DNA of 64,000 nucleotides. It comes from Amia ocellicauda (taxonomy: Eukaryota > Chordata > Actinopteri > Amiiformes > Amiidae). Positions 11,264 to 39,498 of the stretch are shown in pieces (within the stretch, counting starts at the first letter, position 1; each line of letters starts with the position of its first letter). The stretch spans positions 16,728,001 through 16,792,000 of the forward strand of contig NC_089867.1 of NCBI RefSeq assembly GCF_036373705.1, in the 5' to 3' direction. A program made the position numbers and the translations under genes. The notes beneath the pieces were generated by a model. That model made no database searches. It had not been told where the DNA came from and saw only the letters and a program-made list of their open reading frames with translations.

Positions 11264-12215
11264 TTATTATTATTATTATTATTATTTTTATTTCTTGGCA
11301 GACGCCCTTATCCAGGGCGACTTACAACATAAGTGCAAAAATACAGAGAAGATCAAGGCATCAATCATTACAAATTCAATTTGGCTAAAACAGCAAATTC
11401 AAAATACATTTTACAAATTCCAATTTACAGTTTACACAAGTACAGTAAGTGAGGTCCTACATCCTGGACGGTGAAAGCTAAGTGCTGTCAAGATGTTGGG
11501 TCACAGACAAGGGCTACAGGAAAGGGAGCAAGGAGGAAAACAATCAAGAACGCGAGAAGCAAATAAAAAAAAAGTGCTATCTAGCAGGGATAGAGGACTA
11601 ATATTACAAGTGCTGTCAGAAGAGATGCATCTTGAGTAAGCGCCGGAATGAGGTCAAGGACTCTGCCGTTTTGACGAAGAATCTGCAGGTGCGCGTCAGC
11701 GTGGTGATGTGCTGGGAGAAGGAGAGCGCAGGATCGAGGGTGACTCCTAGATTTTTAGCGGAAGAAGAAGGAGAGAGTGTGGTGGATTCCACGGGGATCG
11801 AGATGGGAAGGTCAGCAGAAGGTGAGGAAGAGTGGGGGAAAAAGAGGAGATCTGATTTGGAGAGGTTGAGCTTGAGGTGGTGCGAGTGCATCCAGGCGGA
11901 GATAGCAGACAAGCAGGAAGAGATGCGTGAGGGGATGACAGGGTCAGAAGAGGGAAAAGACAGGAAGATCTGGGCATCATCAGTGTAGAAGTGTTAGGAG
12001 AAGCCATGGGAAGCGATGAGGGGGCCCAGGGAGCGAGTATAGAGAGAGAACAGGAGCGGGCCCAGGACGGAGCCTTGGGGAACGCCTGTGAGGAGAGGTT
12101 GGGGGTGGATGAGGAGCCTCGCCCTGTCACTTGCTAGGACTGGTCGCTGAGGTAGGAGGAGAACCAGGTGAGAGCAGTCCCAGAGATCCCAAGGTCAGCG
12201 AGGCAGGTAATATAA
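11264..12215 (-). pseudogene. 5'-truncated L2-type LINE, reverse transcriptase C-terminus
   Basis: Reading leftwards, pieces include [15 protein letters not shown], then [17 protein letters not shown], a YTDDAQI variant of the RT catalytic YADD box, and WMHSHHLKLNLSKSDLLFFP with LGVTLDPALSFSQHI. These are conserved L2/LINE2 motifs. Several frameshifts and stops break the frame. The 3' end reads TCGCCCTGGATAAGGGCGTC and ends in an (AAT)n tail at 11264-11284, as L2 and L2-tailed SINEs do. Only the 3' end is present. Confidence 0.82.
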
Positions 12216-12279
12216 ATATAAATAGTAAAACCAGAGAAACTGATTATTTTGCAGACGTGAACCGAAATGCATTATGGGA

Positions 12280-12640
12280 GCGGGCGCGATTTTTGATATC
12301 GTGGTTGGAGTTCGTTCGCTTTGTATCTAAAATCTATGGCCGACGCGTCTCAGCGCAATGACCGCACAGTAGTCGTGCAACGTCGGCGCCGTGGCACTGA
12401 TGGAGCAGTCGCTATTATAGTTCAAAAGCGCAAACGGTGGAAGTGATACAAAAAACTGCAAAGTCGCGTTTGTCCTCCGCCACCGTGAAGCTGAAATAAT
12501 GAGCGGATTATACCGGCGCTTTCGATCAGCAAGAGGAGCAACATGGGTGTCATTTTACCAGCTGAGGAGGACGGACTGTGCGTCCCGGGCCGGTACCGGA
12601 GAGAAGCTACTAACGTTACATTAGGTAAGACACACAGTTT
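12280..12640. other. CpG-rich block between tnfrsf18 and the plekhn1-like gene
   Basis: CpG is much denser here than nearby (GGGAGCGGGCGCG, GGCCGACGCG, CGTCGGCGCCG, CCCGGGCCGG). On the plus strand an ATG near 12542 opens a frame that meets a donor-like TAG/GTAAGAC at about 12625. I find no matching downstream exon. It could be the 5' region of an old transposon or an orphan CpG island; I cannot tell which. Confidence 0.4.
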
Positions 12641-12817
12641 TATTTTCACAACTTGTAAATTAACTTGTTAAAAGCGATTAGCTGTGGGCTCTGTGCCGAT
12701 CGGGTTCATTCGGGTCTGTGTTGTGACAAACTGCGCTTCCCGATCAGGATGGGCTGCCCGGTATCTGGAAACAATGGGCGACCAGCTGGAATGAGCTGCC
12801 CCGACGGAAAACATTAA

Positions 12818-13030
12818 GCAGCTCATCCCGTCCGACATAAAGCCCCGTCTGAATGGGTACCAGCTGTTTCTCAGCACTATTACTGTATTTTAACACTTCA
12901 AATCCGAGGCAGCTCATCCTGTCGGACATAAAGCACCGTCAGAATGGGCTGCCCTCTGTTTTTCATCACTATTACTGTGTTAGAAGCTTTCAAACCCTAT
13001 GCAGCTCATCCTGTCATCTATCCGTACATA
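12818..13030. repeat. About 92-bp tandem repeat, 2.3 copies
   Basis: Units begin GCAGCTCATCC at 12818, 12909 and 13001. The first two share GACATAAAG, CCGTC, GAATGGG and CACTATTACTGT at matching offsets. Substitutions between units show it is not recent. Neighbouring DNA (12720-12815) contains related words in inverted order, such as GATGGGCTGCCC and ATGAGCTGCCCCGACGG. Confidence 0.72.
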
Positions 13031-13185
13031 GCAAATTGGTCACTATGAAATAACACGGCCAAAATCATTTTAAATGTTCATAATTATTACCAACAGATTT
13101 CTGGGCGTGTTCACTGCGCACGCGTACTTCCGCTAGGCGCTCATTCTGACAAAGTAGCTCTGTTTTCGGAACAGGTCCAGATTTC

Positions 13186-13280
13186 AAATAATAGACGGGT
13201 CCGAGTCGGGTCCGGGAAACACATTTCCGGGTCTCTTCGGGTTCGGGCACACATTTTTGGACCCGTGAAGACCTCTACTA
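13186..13280. mobile_element. Possible hAT-like terminal end
   Basis: The GGGTCCGAGTCGGGTCCGG and TTCGGGTTCGGGC words, ending GGACCCGTGAAGACCTCTAC, resemble ends of non-autonomous hAT elements in fishes. The opposite end (GTAGAGGTCTTCACGGG) is not seen upstream, so the call is tentative. Confidence 0.35.
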
Positions 13281-13293
13281 TATATATATATAT

Positions 13294-13329
<36 letters not shown>

Positions 13330-13342
13330 GGAGGGAGGGAGG
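13281..13342. repeat. Compound microsatellite TA/GATA/GA/GGGA
   Basis: Consecutive runs of TA, GATA, GA and GGGA. Confidence 0.88.
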
Positions 13343-15766
13343 TGCACACTTAAAAGGACTTGAGATTGTCTTGTAATCCTACTAGTGCCACCTTATTTAA
13401 GTGGCTGTTCTTAGGTAATTCATGTTGAATGAGCACAGGCTATGTGATATGAACTCAAGCATGAAATCGGGTGATTACTGGCTTTGAGGTTAACAGACAC
13501 CTGTTGAGAAACGTGGCTGTAATCACTATTGTGAAGAAGTTGTGGTCTGAATGCATCAGTGTGTGTGAGACCTGAGGCTATGGGTCTCTGCTATCGAGGA
13601 CTAATGCAAAACACCATTAATAGTGATGAGCAGTTTCAAAAGCTGAACAGAATTTGTATTTGCTGGAAACCTTTCATAGTGGGTATTTAAGCCACATCAG
13701 TTCTGTCCAGCAGCGGCTCTCTTTGGTTGTCTGTAAGGCGTTAAGATCTAAGACCTGTATTGTAGCGCTCTCTTTGGTACACTCTTGACAACATTGCAGA
13801 GGAAGCCCAATCCAGGGGGTATCCTTCACTGGTGTGTGCGTGATCACCAATGCAGAGTTCAGTGAACTCTCCAGAGACTCCGAAATAGGAAATTGCTCTG
13901 CTGGGTATAGAGGTTGAGACGTTTTTTCACTTGTGGAATTGTTGTGTTCAAAGTCATAAAGGCCTCTGATAAAATCCCATGTTCTGACACTTTCAAATAC
14001 TTCATTAATTAGCAGTATTATTATTACTAATTATAACACAAAGATTACATGAGTGAAAAGAGTGAAGGTTTACAGCTCCTCAGGGCCTGTGTGAAAACCA
14101 CATACCAGCAATGTCCAACCTTTTCAGGAATCCCCTCATTTATTTAGTCTCGAGGTCGATGCCAGTAAATGTTGCTGGTGTGTTTGTGGATGTGTGTGTG
14201 TGCATATGTGTGTGAATTTTTTTTTTTAACTCCTAAAAGAATTGTGAAAATTCTTAAAACTTAAAGGTGTAAATGTAAAGTAGTTTAAAATGTATTAATT
14301 GGAAGTTAATAGCTGTATGTGTACATATATTGTATAAATTAAACTGTTTTGAAATGTTGGTTTTTGTGGTATTCTTGTGTTCCAATCTCAGGGGATCTGT
14401 GCGGAGAAGCGTGTGTATCAGCGTGGATCGATGGACGGATCTTGTTCAGACTGCAGGTCTGCACATCCAAGGCAATTTGCTTGGTTTAATAACACTGACA
14501 CACACTGTTCTGATAATACTCAATATTACAAAGGCAAGAAACAGCACTGTATCAAATTCACAGACACAACTGAATTAATTAGGAAGACAGAATTAGAATA
14601 CAACAACACAGAGGACCTGTTTTTTTGCCATTCTGTTGAGTTTTAATAGATTACAAAGCATGTCAGTCACATTGGTCTGAAAGATTGTCAACACAGAAGT
14701 ATTCCTGCATTGGATTAATTCCTACATAGATCACAGTCACTACATACAAACAAAAGAGCTTTCAAGAGATCCATCATCCTCAGTTCTATTGTTGATTCCA
14801 TTGTATTCGATCTATATATTCTGTTGTACCATTGTACCTTGGCTTAGCTTCTGTAAATGTTATCTTATTTCAGAATGAATTCGATTTTTTATTGTGGCTC
14901 TTATTTAAAAAAAAGAAAAAACCCACATGTAGGCATTCCCCTAATTCGCAATGAATAGGTCAGAAACAGCGCTCAGTTTTAAATCTCGTCAGACAGACGC
15001 ACACACACAGAAACACACAAACTCACAGAGACATACACAAAGGAAAATAAAAAAAATTGAAAAAAACACCTAACCACACTGTGACCAGGAGAGAGATAGT
15101 TTGCCATCAGCAGGTGGGGACAGCCCCACGCCCAGTCCACTGCACTCTGGGACACGTCCATCACTCAGACAATACATTTTGACCGAACATGCAGCTTGTA
15201 ACTGTTGTGAAAATAATCCCTGTATGTGCAGCAGGTCTGTGCCTCACTTTGCTGCTGATCAGCGCACTACACAGCCAAATCCAAACATGCACATTACAGA
15301 TCTGATTTAATGGGGACACGAGGCCTGAATGAAGGGTGAAGGGTGGCAGTGTGTCCTGGCTCTTGTTTTCCTAGGCAAGCTCCCGGTAGACTTACTAAGA
15401 TTATTCGCTGCAGGAATTAAGTACTCCTCTCCCAACAGGCTGCCAATGAAGTTACAGCTAGGGGCGCCCTGAATGACAAGCATCTTCTAAGCCACAAACT
15501 GTAAAATACTTTTACGTACTGTTGTCTCTGCATCTGATTGATGAATGGCCAGGTTAATTAAGTAATTATAAAAGCCCCAGAAGACTCTACAGCCTCACCA
15601 GGAACTGTGTTTGAGTGCCCTGGGGTATATAGTGCAATCCCATCTGTGCTGCTCCCTGTGGTTAGTCTGAGAGGCTGCAAACCAGCATTCATGATTTCAT
15701 CACACTTTTTCAAATAAAATAATGTAAAGAAAGAACAAAAGAAAAAACGCCCCATATTAAAATGAA

Positions 15767-15817
<51 letters not shown>

Positions 15818-16480
15818 TGATTTATCTCAAGCCCAGCTTCCAATGAACATGAAAGCCCAAAATTAAAATATTGTGATGTGTAGAGGAAACCAGAGCGTAC
15901 CTGTTCTGCTATTTTTAAACTTCCTTTATATGAGCTCTTAAGTACCGGATGAAATTAGCAAATATTTCCACTGTATCAGACACTGAATCGTCCAACTAAA
16001 TTGCAATGAAAACTCAGTGAAGGCTGTACACTTTGAGTCATAGGATCCTTTTTATGCTTTTGAAAATATGGAGTTTGTTATTTTTCTCTCTTTTTCTTTT
16101 ACTTTCAGCTTTCTCTCGTTTTCTTTTTCTTTCTTGTTTTAAAGGTCCATCCTGAGACACCCTTGGTCTTGTCTCTGGATGGGGCTCACCTGCCGGGAAC
16201 TGCAAATAAATAAATACTTTTCCTAGAAGCTCTGTCCCCAGGAGTGGGCACCACGGCAGCCATTTGGGCTGAGCTGTGATGCTGAACGGGTCCTGGTGTG
16301 CACGGTCCACCAAGGCTGTCGCTGTTCTGTGGCCACAATGTCACCAGCTTCTTGCAAGAGTCCTTTCTTTGTTTCTATGTTTCCAATGTCTCTCCAAATC
16401 TCCTCAGTGTAGTCTTCCTAGTACAGCCTCAATCCCAAGGAGTTCTTCCTAGTCAAGTTCAGTCTGACACATGTTAGGTC
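13343..16480. other. Intergenic DNA between tnfrsf18 and the plekhn1-like gene
   Basis: Only unsupported short frames are seen, plus a (TA)n tract near 15772-15802. Open frames at 14330-14646 and 16038-16313 have no family resemblance and no splice support. The plekhn1-like mRNA should end near 16470, so its 3' flank lies here. Confidence 0.5.
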
Positions 16481-16489
16481 AGCCTTCTT

Positions 16490-16499
16490 TTTATTTATT
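16490..16499 (-). terminator. Poly(A) signals of the plekhn1-like gene
   Basis: Two overlapping AATAAA hexamers (minus strand) lie about 90 bases past the stop codon at 16585, giving a short 3' untranslated region. Confidence 0.65.
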
Positions 16500-16584
16500 T
16501 TTTATTTTTTTGGTAGTTTTTTGTATAGTTTCAAATCAATCTGGGCTTGGGCCGGGGACAGGTGCGGAAGAGGCATCAGCCAGC

Positions 16585-34195
<17,611 letters not shown>

Positions 34196-35244
34196 CACTG
34201 TGCTTCGCAGTCCCACAGGTCCCGCAGCTCCCTACACACTGAGCCCGTGCTCTCGGAGGACCAACTGTCTGCCGCCTCCCATCACAGGGGATTCTGGGCA
34301 GCACCCCTCCACGCCCAGACAGCTGCCGGCAGGTCCTGGGCGCTGCTCCTGTAGACGCTAGACAGCCGAGCCCCCCCCCTCTGACCCACCACCTCCACCG
34401 GCTCCCTTTTCAAAGCTGTCTAGTGGACGTATTGAGAACCGCAGTGGGAAAACGACCTGCAAACAAAAAAAAAGTAGAAATTTAGAACAAACAGACAGAA
34501 TAGGACAGCAAAGCCACAGGTTGAAAGTCAGACAGAGAGAAAGAGAGTTTGGTAACAGGACCTATGTTGTAGGAAGTACTGTGAGTTGAGTTGGCACGGC
34601 TGCGCTGTTTCAGCTAGCTGTGTACGAGTGTGTGTGTGCGCGTGCATATGAGTTTGAGGTGCCGCCGGCTCGTGTTCTGCGCTGTTCCTGCTGGCTGTGT
34701 GCGTGTGTGAGAGTGCGTGCGCATGTGTGTGTGTGTTGAGGCGCTGCTCCTTCCTGTTGGTTTGAGCAGCCCAAGCTTGTGACACCACTCTGGCTTCCTC
34801 TGCGACGCATGTTGGCCGTGAGAGGAGCTCTTCCAGAGGCGTGGAGGAATGGGTTTTATTGTGACGTGTCGACGAAAACGAGGCTGAGCGGTGTAAGAAA
34901 TGAAAAAGTTCTGTCCAAAAAAATAAAAAGTAAACATTTGCCATGTAGCCACAGCATTTACAGCTGACTGTACTTCCACTCAACTTTCACTTCTCCTGAG
35001 GAGCCTATAGTAGCTGATAACAGGTGTGGTCTAGTTACATCAGGCAAATCAAATCTGCGTCTGCTTTTTCTTTTTCACGTTGTTACATCTTTCCATTTTA
35101 TTTTCTGTTCTACTTGACTACCTCTTATTTACTGTGCCAAGCTGGCTAGCCCTTGTTCAAACATGTAAACGCAGCTGAATTGTCTTGGTGTCAACTGCAC
35201 AGTCTTTCTCATCTGGGCTTCAGAGCATTGTGTGTCACTGGATG
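34196..35244. other. 5' flank of the plekhn1-like gene
   Basis: Upstream of the start codon at 34195 the sequence is GC-rich to about 34400, then has GT-rich words on the plus strand (34615-34740). No clear TATA box is seen. The transcription start cannot be placed. Confidence 0.4.
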
Positions 35245-35432
35245 TACACTACCGTTCAAAAGTTTGGGGTCACTTCAAATGAGTTTGATTTGGAAATATA
35301 GCAAAATGAATAGGAACTATAGTCATTGACAAGGTTAGAAATAATGATTTTTAATTGAAATAATAATTGTGTCCTTCAAACTTTGCTTTCGTCAAAGAAT
35401 CCTCCATTTTCAGCAATTACAGCCTTGCAGAC

Positions 35433-35930
35433 TGTTACGGCTACCATCTAGCACTTCAATTTTCCTCCACTAGATGTCACCATCACCCTTCCTTATCAGT
35501 CACTTCTCCCAGCTCCCTTCAATCATTCAATTAGCATTCCTGGAATCCTTGTGCACTTGTTCAATCACCCTCTGCTCCCATTTGCCCTGCACCTCTCATC
35601 TTGTTTCTCTGCTCCACATATAAACCCTTCACTCACTCACAGTCACTGTGAAGTTTTGTCAGTTTTACCACTACATCTCTGAGCGTTACTCGCTGTGTCT
35701 TGTTATTGCCTTGTTCCCTGGGTTCCTTGCCTGACCTACCGACTACGACTTTGGACTTTCCTCATTGCTCTGTTTGCCTGATCACCCGACCCTTGCCTGT
35801 GACCACGACCACGTCTTCGCCTTGCCCTTGATTGCCCTGTTCTGCTGGTATACAACCCACACCTGTCTGACCACCTCTACCACGCACCGCAACTGGATCC
35901 CCCTGTTCCCGTGCCCTGCGGTACGTTACA
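35433..35930 (+). mobile_element. 498-bp solo LTR nested in the Tc1 element
   Basis: It begins TGTTACGG and ends CGTTACA, and is flanked by a perfect 5-bp target duplication CAGAC (35428-35432 and 35931-35935). Removing it restores continuous Tc1 sequence (GCCTTGCAGACCTTTGGCAT). A TATA box (CATATAAACC, about 35617) and a pyrimidine-rich GCCTTG-type body recall fish Gypsy LTRs. No internal coding remains. Confidence 0.82.
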
Positions 35931-35949
35931 CAGACCTTTGGCATCCTAG

Positions 35950-36880
35950 TTGTCAATTTTGTTGAGGTAATCTGAAGAGATTTCACCCCATGCTTCCTGA
36001 AGCACCTCTTGCAAGTTGGATTGGCTTGATGGGCATTTCTTATGTACCATATGGTCAAGCTGCTCCCACAACAGCTCAATAGGGTTGAGATCCGGTGTGC
36101 TGGCCACTCCATTGTAGACAGAATACCAGCTGACTGCTTCTTCCCTAAATAGTTCTTGCATAGTTTGGAGCTTTGCTTTGGGTCTTTGTCCTGCTGTAGG
36201 AGGAAATTGGCTCCAATCAAGCGCCGTCCACAGGGTACGGCATTGCGTTGCAAAATGGAGTGAAAGCCTTCCTTCTTCAGGATCCCTTTTACCCTGTACA
36301 AATCTCCCACTTCACCACCACCAAAGCACCCCCAGACCATCACATTGCCTCCACCATGCTTGACAGATGGCATCATAACTCCTCCAGCATCTTTTCATTT
36401 GGTCTGTGTCTCACGAATGTTCTTCTTTGTGATCCAAACAACTTAGATTCGTCTGTCCATAACACTTTTTTTCCAGTCTTCCTCTGTCCAGTGTCTGTGT
36501 TCTTTTGCCCATCTTAATCTTTTCTTTTTATTGGCCAGTCTGAGATATGGCTTTTTCTTTGCAACCCTGCCTAGAAGGCCAACATCCTGGAGTTGCCTCT
36601 TCACTGTTGACGTTGAGACTGGTGTTTTACGGGTACTATGTAATGAAGCTGCCAGTTGAGGACCTGTGAGGCGTCTGTTTCTCAAACTAGACACTTGTCC
36701 TCTTGCTCAGTTGTGCACCAGTCTGCGCTGTTCTGTGAAGGGAGGAGTACACAGCGCTGTATGAGATCTTCAGTTTCTTGGCAATTTCTCGCATGGAATA
36801 GCCTTCATTTCTCAGAACAAGAAAAAACTGACAAGTTTCAGAAGAAAGTTATTTGTTTCTGGCCATTTTGAGCCTGTAAT
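35950..36880 (-). pseudogene. Tc1 transposase pseudogene (host of the LTR)
   Basis: Pieces read leftwards include SSLRNRRLTGPQLAASLHST, then VKHGGGNVMVWGCFGGGEVG, then LQQDKDPKQSSKLCKNYLG and DLNPIELLWEQLDHMV. They lie in different frames, so several indels are present. The usual QQDNDPKH box reads QQDKDPKQ. The final catalytic E in NPIELLW is kept. Confidence 0.85.
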
Positions 36881-37458
36881 CGAACCCACAATTGCTGATG
36901 CTCCAGATACTCAACTAGTCTAAAGAAGGCCAGTTTTATTGTTTCTTTAATCAGCACTATAGTTTTCATCTGTGCTCATAGTTGCAAAAGGGTTTTCTAA
37001 TGATCAATTAGCCTTTTAAAATGATAAACTTGGATTAGCAAACACAATGTGCCATTGGCCCACAGGACTGATGGTTGCTGATAATGGGCCTCTGTACGCC
37101 TATGTAGATATTCCATTACAAATCAGCCGTTTCCAGCTGCAGTAGTCATTTACAACATTAACAATGTCTTCACTGTATTTCTGATCAATTTGATTTTATT
37201 TTAATGGACAAAAATGTGCTTTTCTTTCGAAAACAAGGACATTTCAAAGTGACCACAAACTTTTGAATGGTAGTGTACCTGTTTGTTTTGTGCCCCCAGT
37301 CTCTTTTGGAACAGAATTATTGTTCTTTGCAAAGCTTTTTCAAACATTTCAGCAACGTCTTCTGCTTTCTGCACAGCTAAGGAGGAGGGGTGTTTGTTAG
37401 ACATGCTCTGGAACAAAACTTTTTTCCTTTTCTAAAAATAATGTCATCCCTTGGTGTA

Positions 37459-39496
37459 GAGGAAGTGACCCAATTAAGCCCATTTACCATATAAGCCCAC
37501 TTGCTCTTTTATTTTGAAATACAAAAAATACAGGAAATATTAGAAGGATGATCTGATTCACAAAGTTGTTACTGTCATGTTACTTTTTATTTGGAGCCAA
37601 TCAAATTTATTGTTCTTGAGTTATGTATGTCTTTGTGCTGCCACTGTGCAGCAGCATTTTTAGAAGTCACCCCAAAACTTTGCTTTATGAGGGGCCCTCC
37701 GAAGAAGCCATTGTTCTGGAATTTGGTGACCAAACATGTTGAATATTGATAAGAATTATAAAATTAAGAGAATAATAAATAAAATGAAACCTTATATGAT
37801 GAATGTGCTTGGTATTTAAAAGCACTATTTTGTATTTGAAAAAGAAATCTGCAGCTAGCGTGGGACACTGTCAGAATGATGGTCACACAGATGCAGTAGA
37901 ACAACACAAAATGAGAGAAACTGTTGATGACCATAGTAAATCAAAACATTTTAGAGCCTTCTTTAGATAAAACAATAGTTAGTGTTCTATCAATTATTAT
38001 AATCTTAAAAAATAATTGTTTTGGTCATATGGGCTTAAAAGGAACAGTGCCCTTGACATGACATGGCTTGAAAGCAGAATAATTATTTAATTTGTTCTAC
38101 CAACAATTATAAACATTGTCTAAGTTGTAAAGAATAATGTATTTTATTATAAAGATATTACATCTTTACATTAACTCTTTAAAACATTGTTGAGGTTAAT
38201 TTCCCATAGACCAATGTTGTTGTTAATAAGCCCACTAAGACCAGAACCCATTGTACCTTCAATTAATTAATATTACTCAGAATACATCCTTTTCATTCAT
38301 GAACTTAACTAATTACCATATTTTAATTATGGGGACAAAATGGGTAGGTAGAGAAAATTATACGCACTGCAATAACATAATGGAACCTTGCTGTGAATTT
38401 TTTGCGGATCACGGATGGACAGAGAAGAATAATTTTCAAGAGTATTTTGAGAAGCTATTTTTGCCAAAGATCTGTGACATGGAACTGCCAAGAGTTTACA
38501 TTTTTGACGGTCATGTCTCAGATATTTCCCTGGCACTTGCAACCAAGGCCAGAGAAAATGGGGTTTTGCTTCTCCAGCTACCATCTCTCCTCAACCACAT
38601 CCTCCAGCCACTGGACAAGATAGTGTTTGGTGAAGACAAAAGTAGGGATTCACCTATATGAAAATTCTGGGCCAATACCGGTGTCCGATATTCATGTAAG
38701 AAGATCGTCCGATACTGATATTTTCCTATTATTTATTGACCTATAGAATGAGAGCAGGTCTCGGGGGGGGTTTTTGTGCGTTTGTGCGCGTCATTTATGT
38801 TTTGTTAAAAGTACACGAGTAGAATAGAACAAATCGGATGCTTCGTTAGACGCAATAAAAGCAGCACCATCGGACAGGAATTCCCTGTGAAGCTTGATGT
38901 GCTTTCCACTGCTCTCAAGCCAGAAAACATCATCGGTGGCATTGAGAGCGCTGGAATATTCCCTGTGAGCCAGAGCCGGGTGGACAGACAACTGTCCACA
39001 AATCATGCTCCTTTTTCTGAAGCACCTGTGCAGACTTCCACAGCCCCGACAGCCCCGGCCCCAACCCCAGCAAGCAGCACACCAGCAGAGCAAACTGCCT
39101 CTACAAGTGCAACAATTCCATGTGATGGAAATTAGTCTCAGATAATATAAAATTACAATTTTAATTGGTTAGGGTGGTTATTTGAGGTCTGAATTCATTA
39201 ATCTATAAAATATTAAGGGCATAATCAATACAATTTGAAGTAGTTACTGTTAAAACTCTTGTGGGCTTATTTGGGACACATGTGGGCTTAATGCCTTATA
39301 ACCTTATGTACCTTATAAGCCCACTCTGGACTTTTCACTTTTCCAATTAAATAAGTTAATTTAATTTAGTCAATTTATGACTAAATCTAGTGTTTAGATT
39401 AATCTTTGATTTAATACCCACTTTATTGGGAAGAAATGCACATATTTATAAGAAAACATGTAAAACTTTTGGTGGGCTTAAAAGGGTCACTTCCCC
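37459..39496 (+). mobile_element. Pogo-type DNA transposon fossil, 2.04 kb
   Basis: The ends GAGGAAGTGACCCAATTAAG and CTTAAAAGGGTCACTTCCCC form inverted repeats and abut TA (37457-37458 and 39497-39498). AAGCCCA motifs or their complement recur eight times, near 37476, 37492, 38031, 38226, 39261, 39282, 39316 and 39472, mostly near the ends. Decayed DDE_1 transposase coding lies inside on the plus strand. Confidence 0.78.
38340..39135 (+). pseudogene. DDE_1 (pogo/Tigger/jerky-type) transposase remnant
   Basis: 38400-38640 encodes a block with VYIFDGHVSDISLALATKA then LLLQLPSLLNHILQPLD. This matches the DGHxSH...LPxxxxHxLQPLD signature of the DDE_1 family. A second block (38840-39130, other frame) has KPENIIGGIESAGIFPV, the conserved C-terminal motif. 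The N-terminal DNA-binding half and first catalytic D are not recognisable. It is inactive. Confidence 0.8.
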
Positions 39497-39498
39497 TA

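Larger units (their letters stand above)
35247..37275 (-). mobile_element. Tc1-like element split by a solo LTR
   Basis: Ends CACTACCGTTCAAAAGTTTG and AAACTTTTGAATGGTAGTG are inverted repeats next to TA (35245-35246 and 37276-37277). Without the inserted LTR the element is about 1.53 kb, the normal Tc1 size. The transposase reads leftwards. Confidence 0.9.

Noticed and set aside
14330..14646. Two overlapping frames of 82 and 89 residues
   Set aside because: No splice signals, no family resemblance, intergenic AT-rich DNA.
34614..34983. Coding upstream exon for the plekhn1-like gene
   Set aside because: Frames are driven by a GT/CA-rich tract, and exon 1 already has a good MGCC start.
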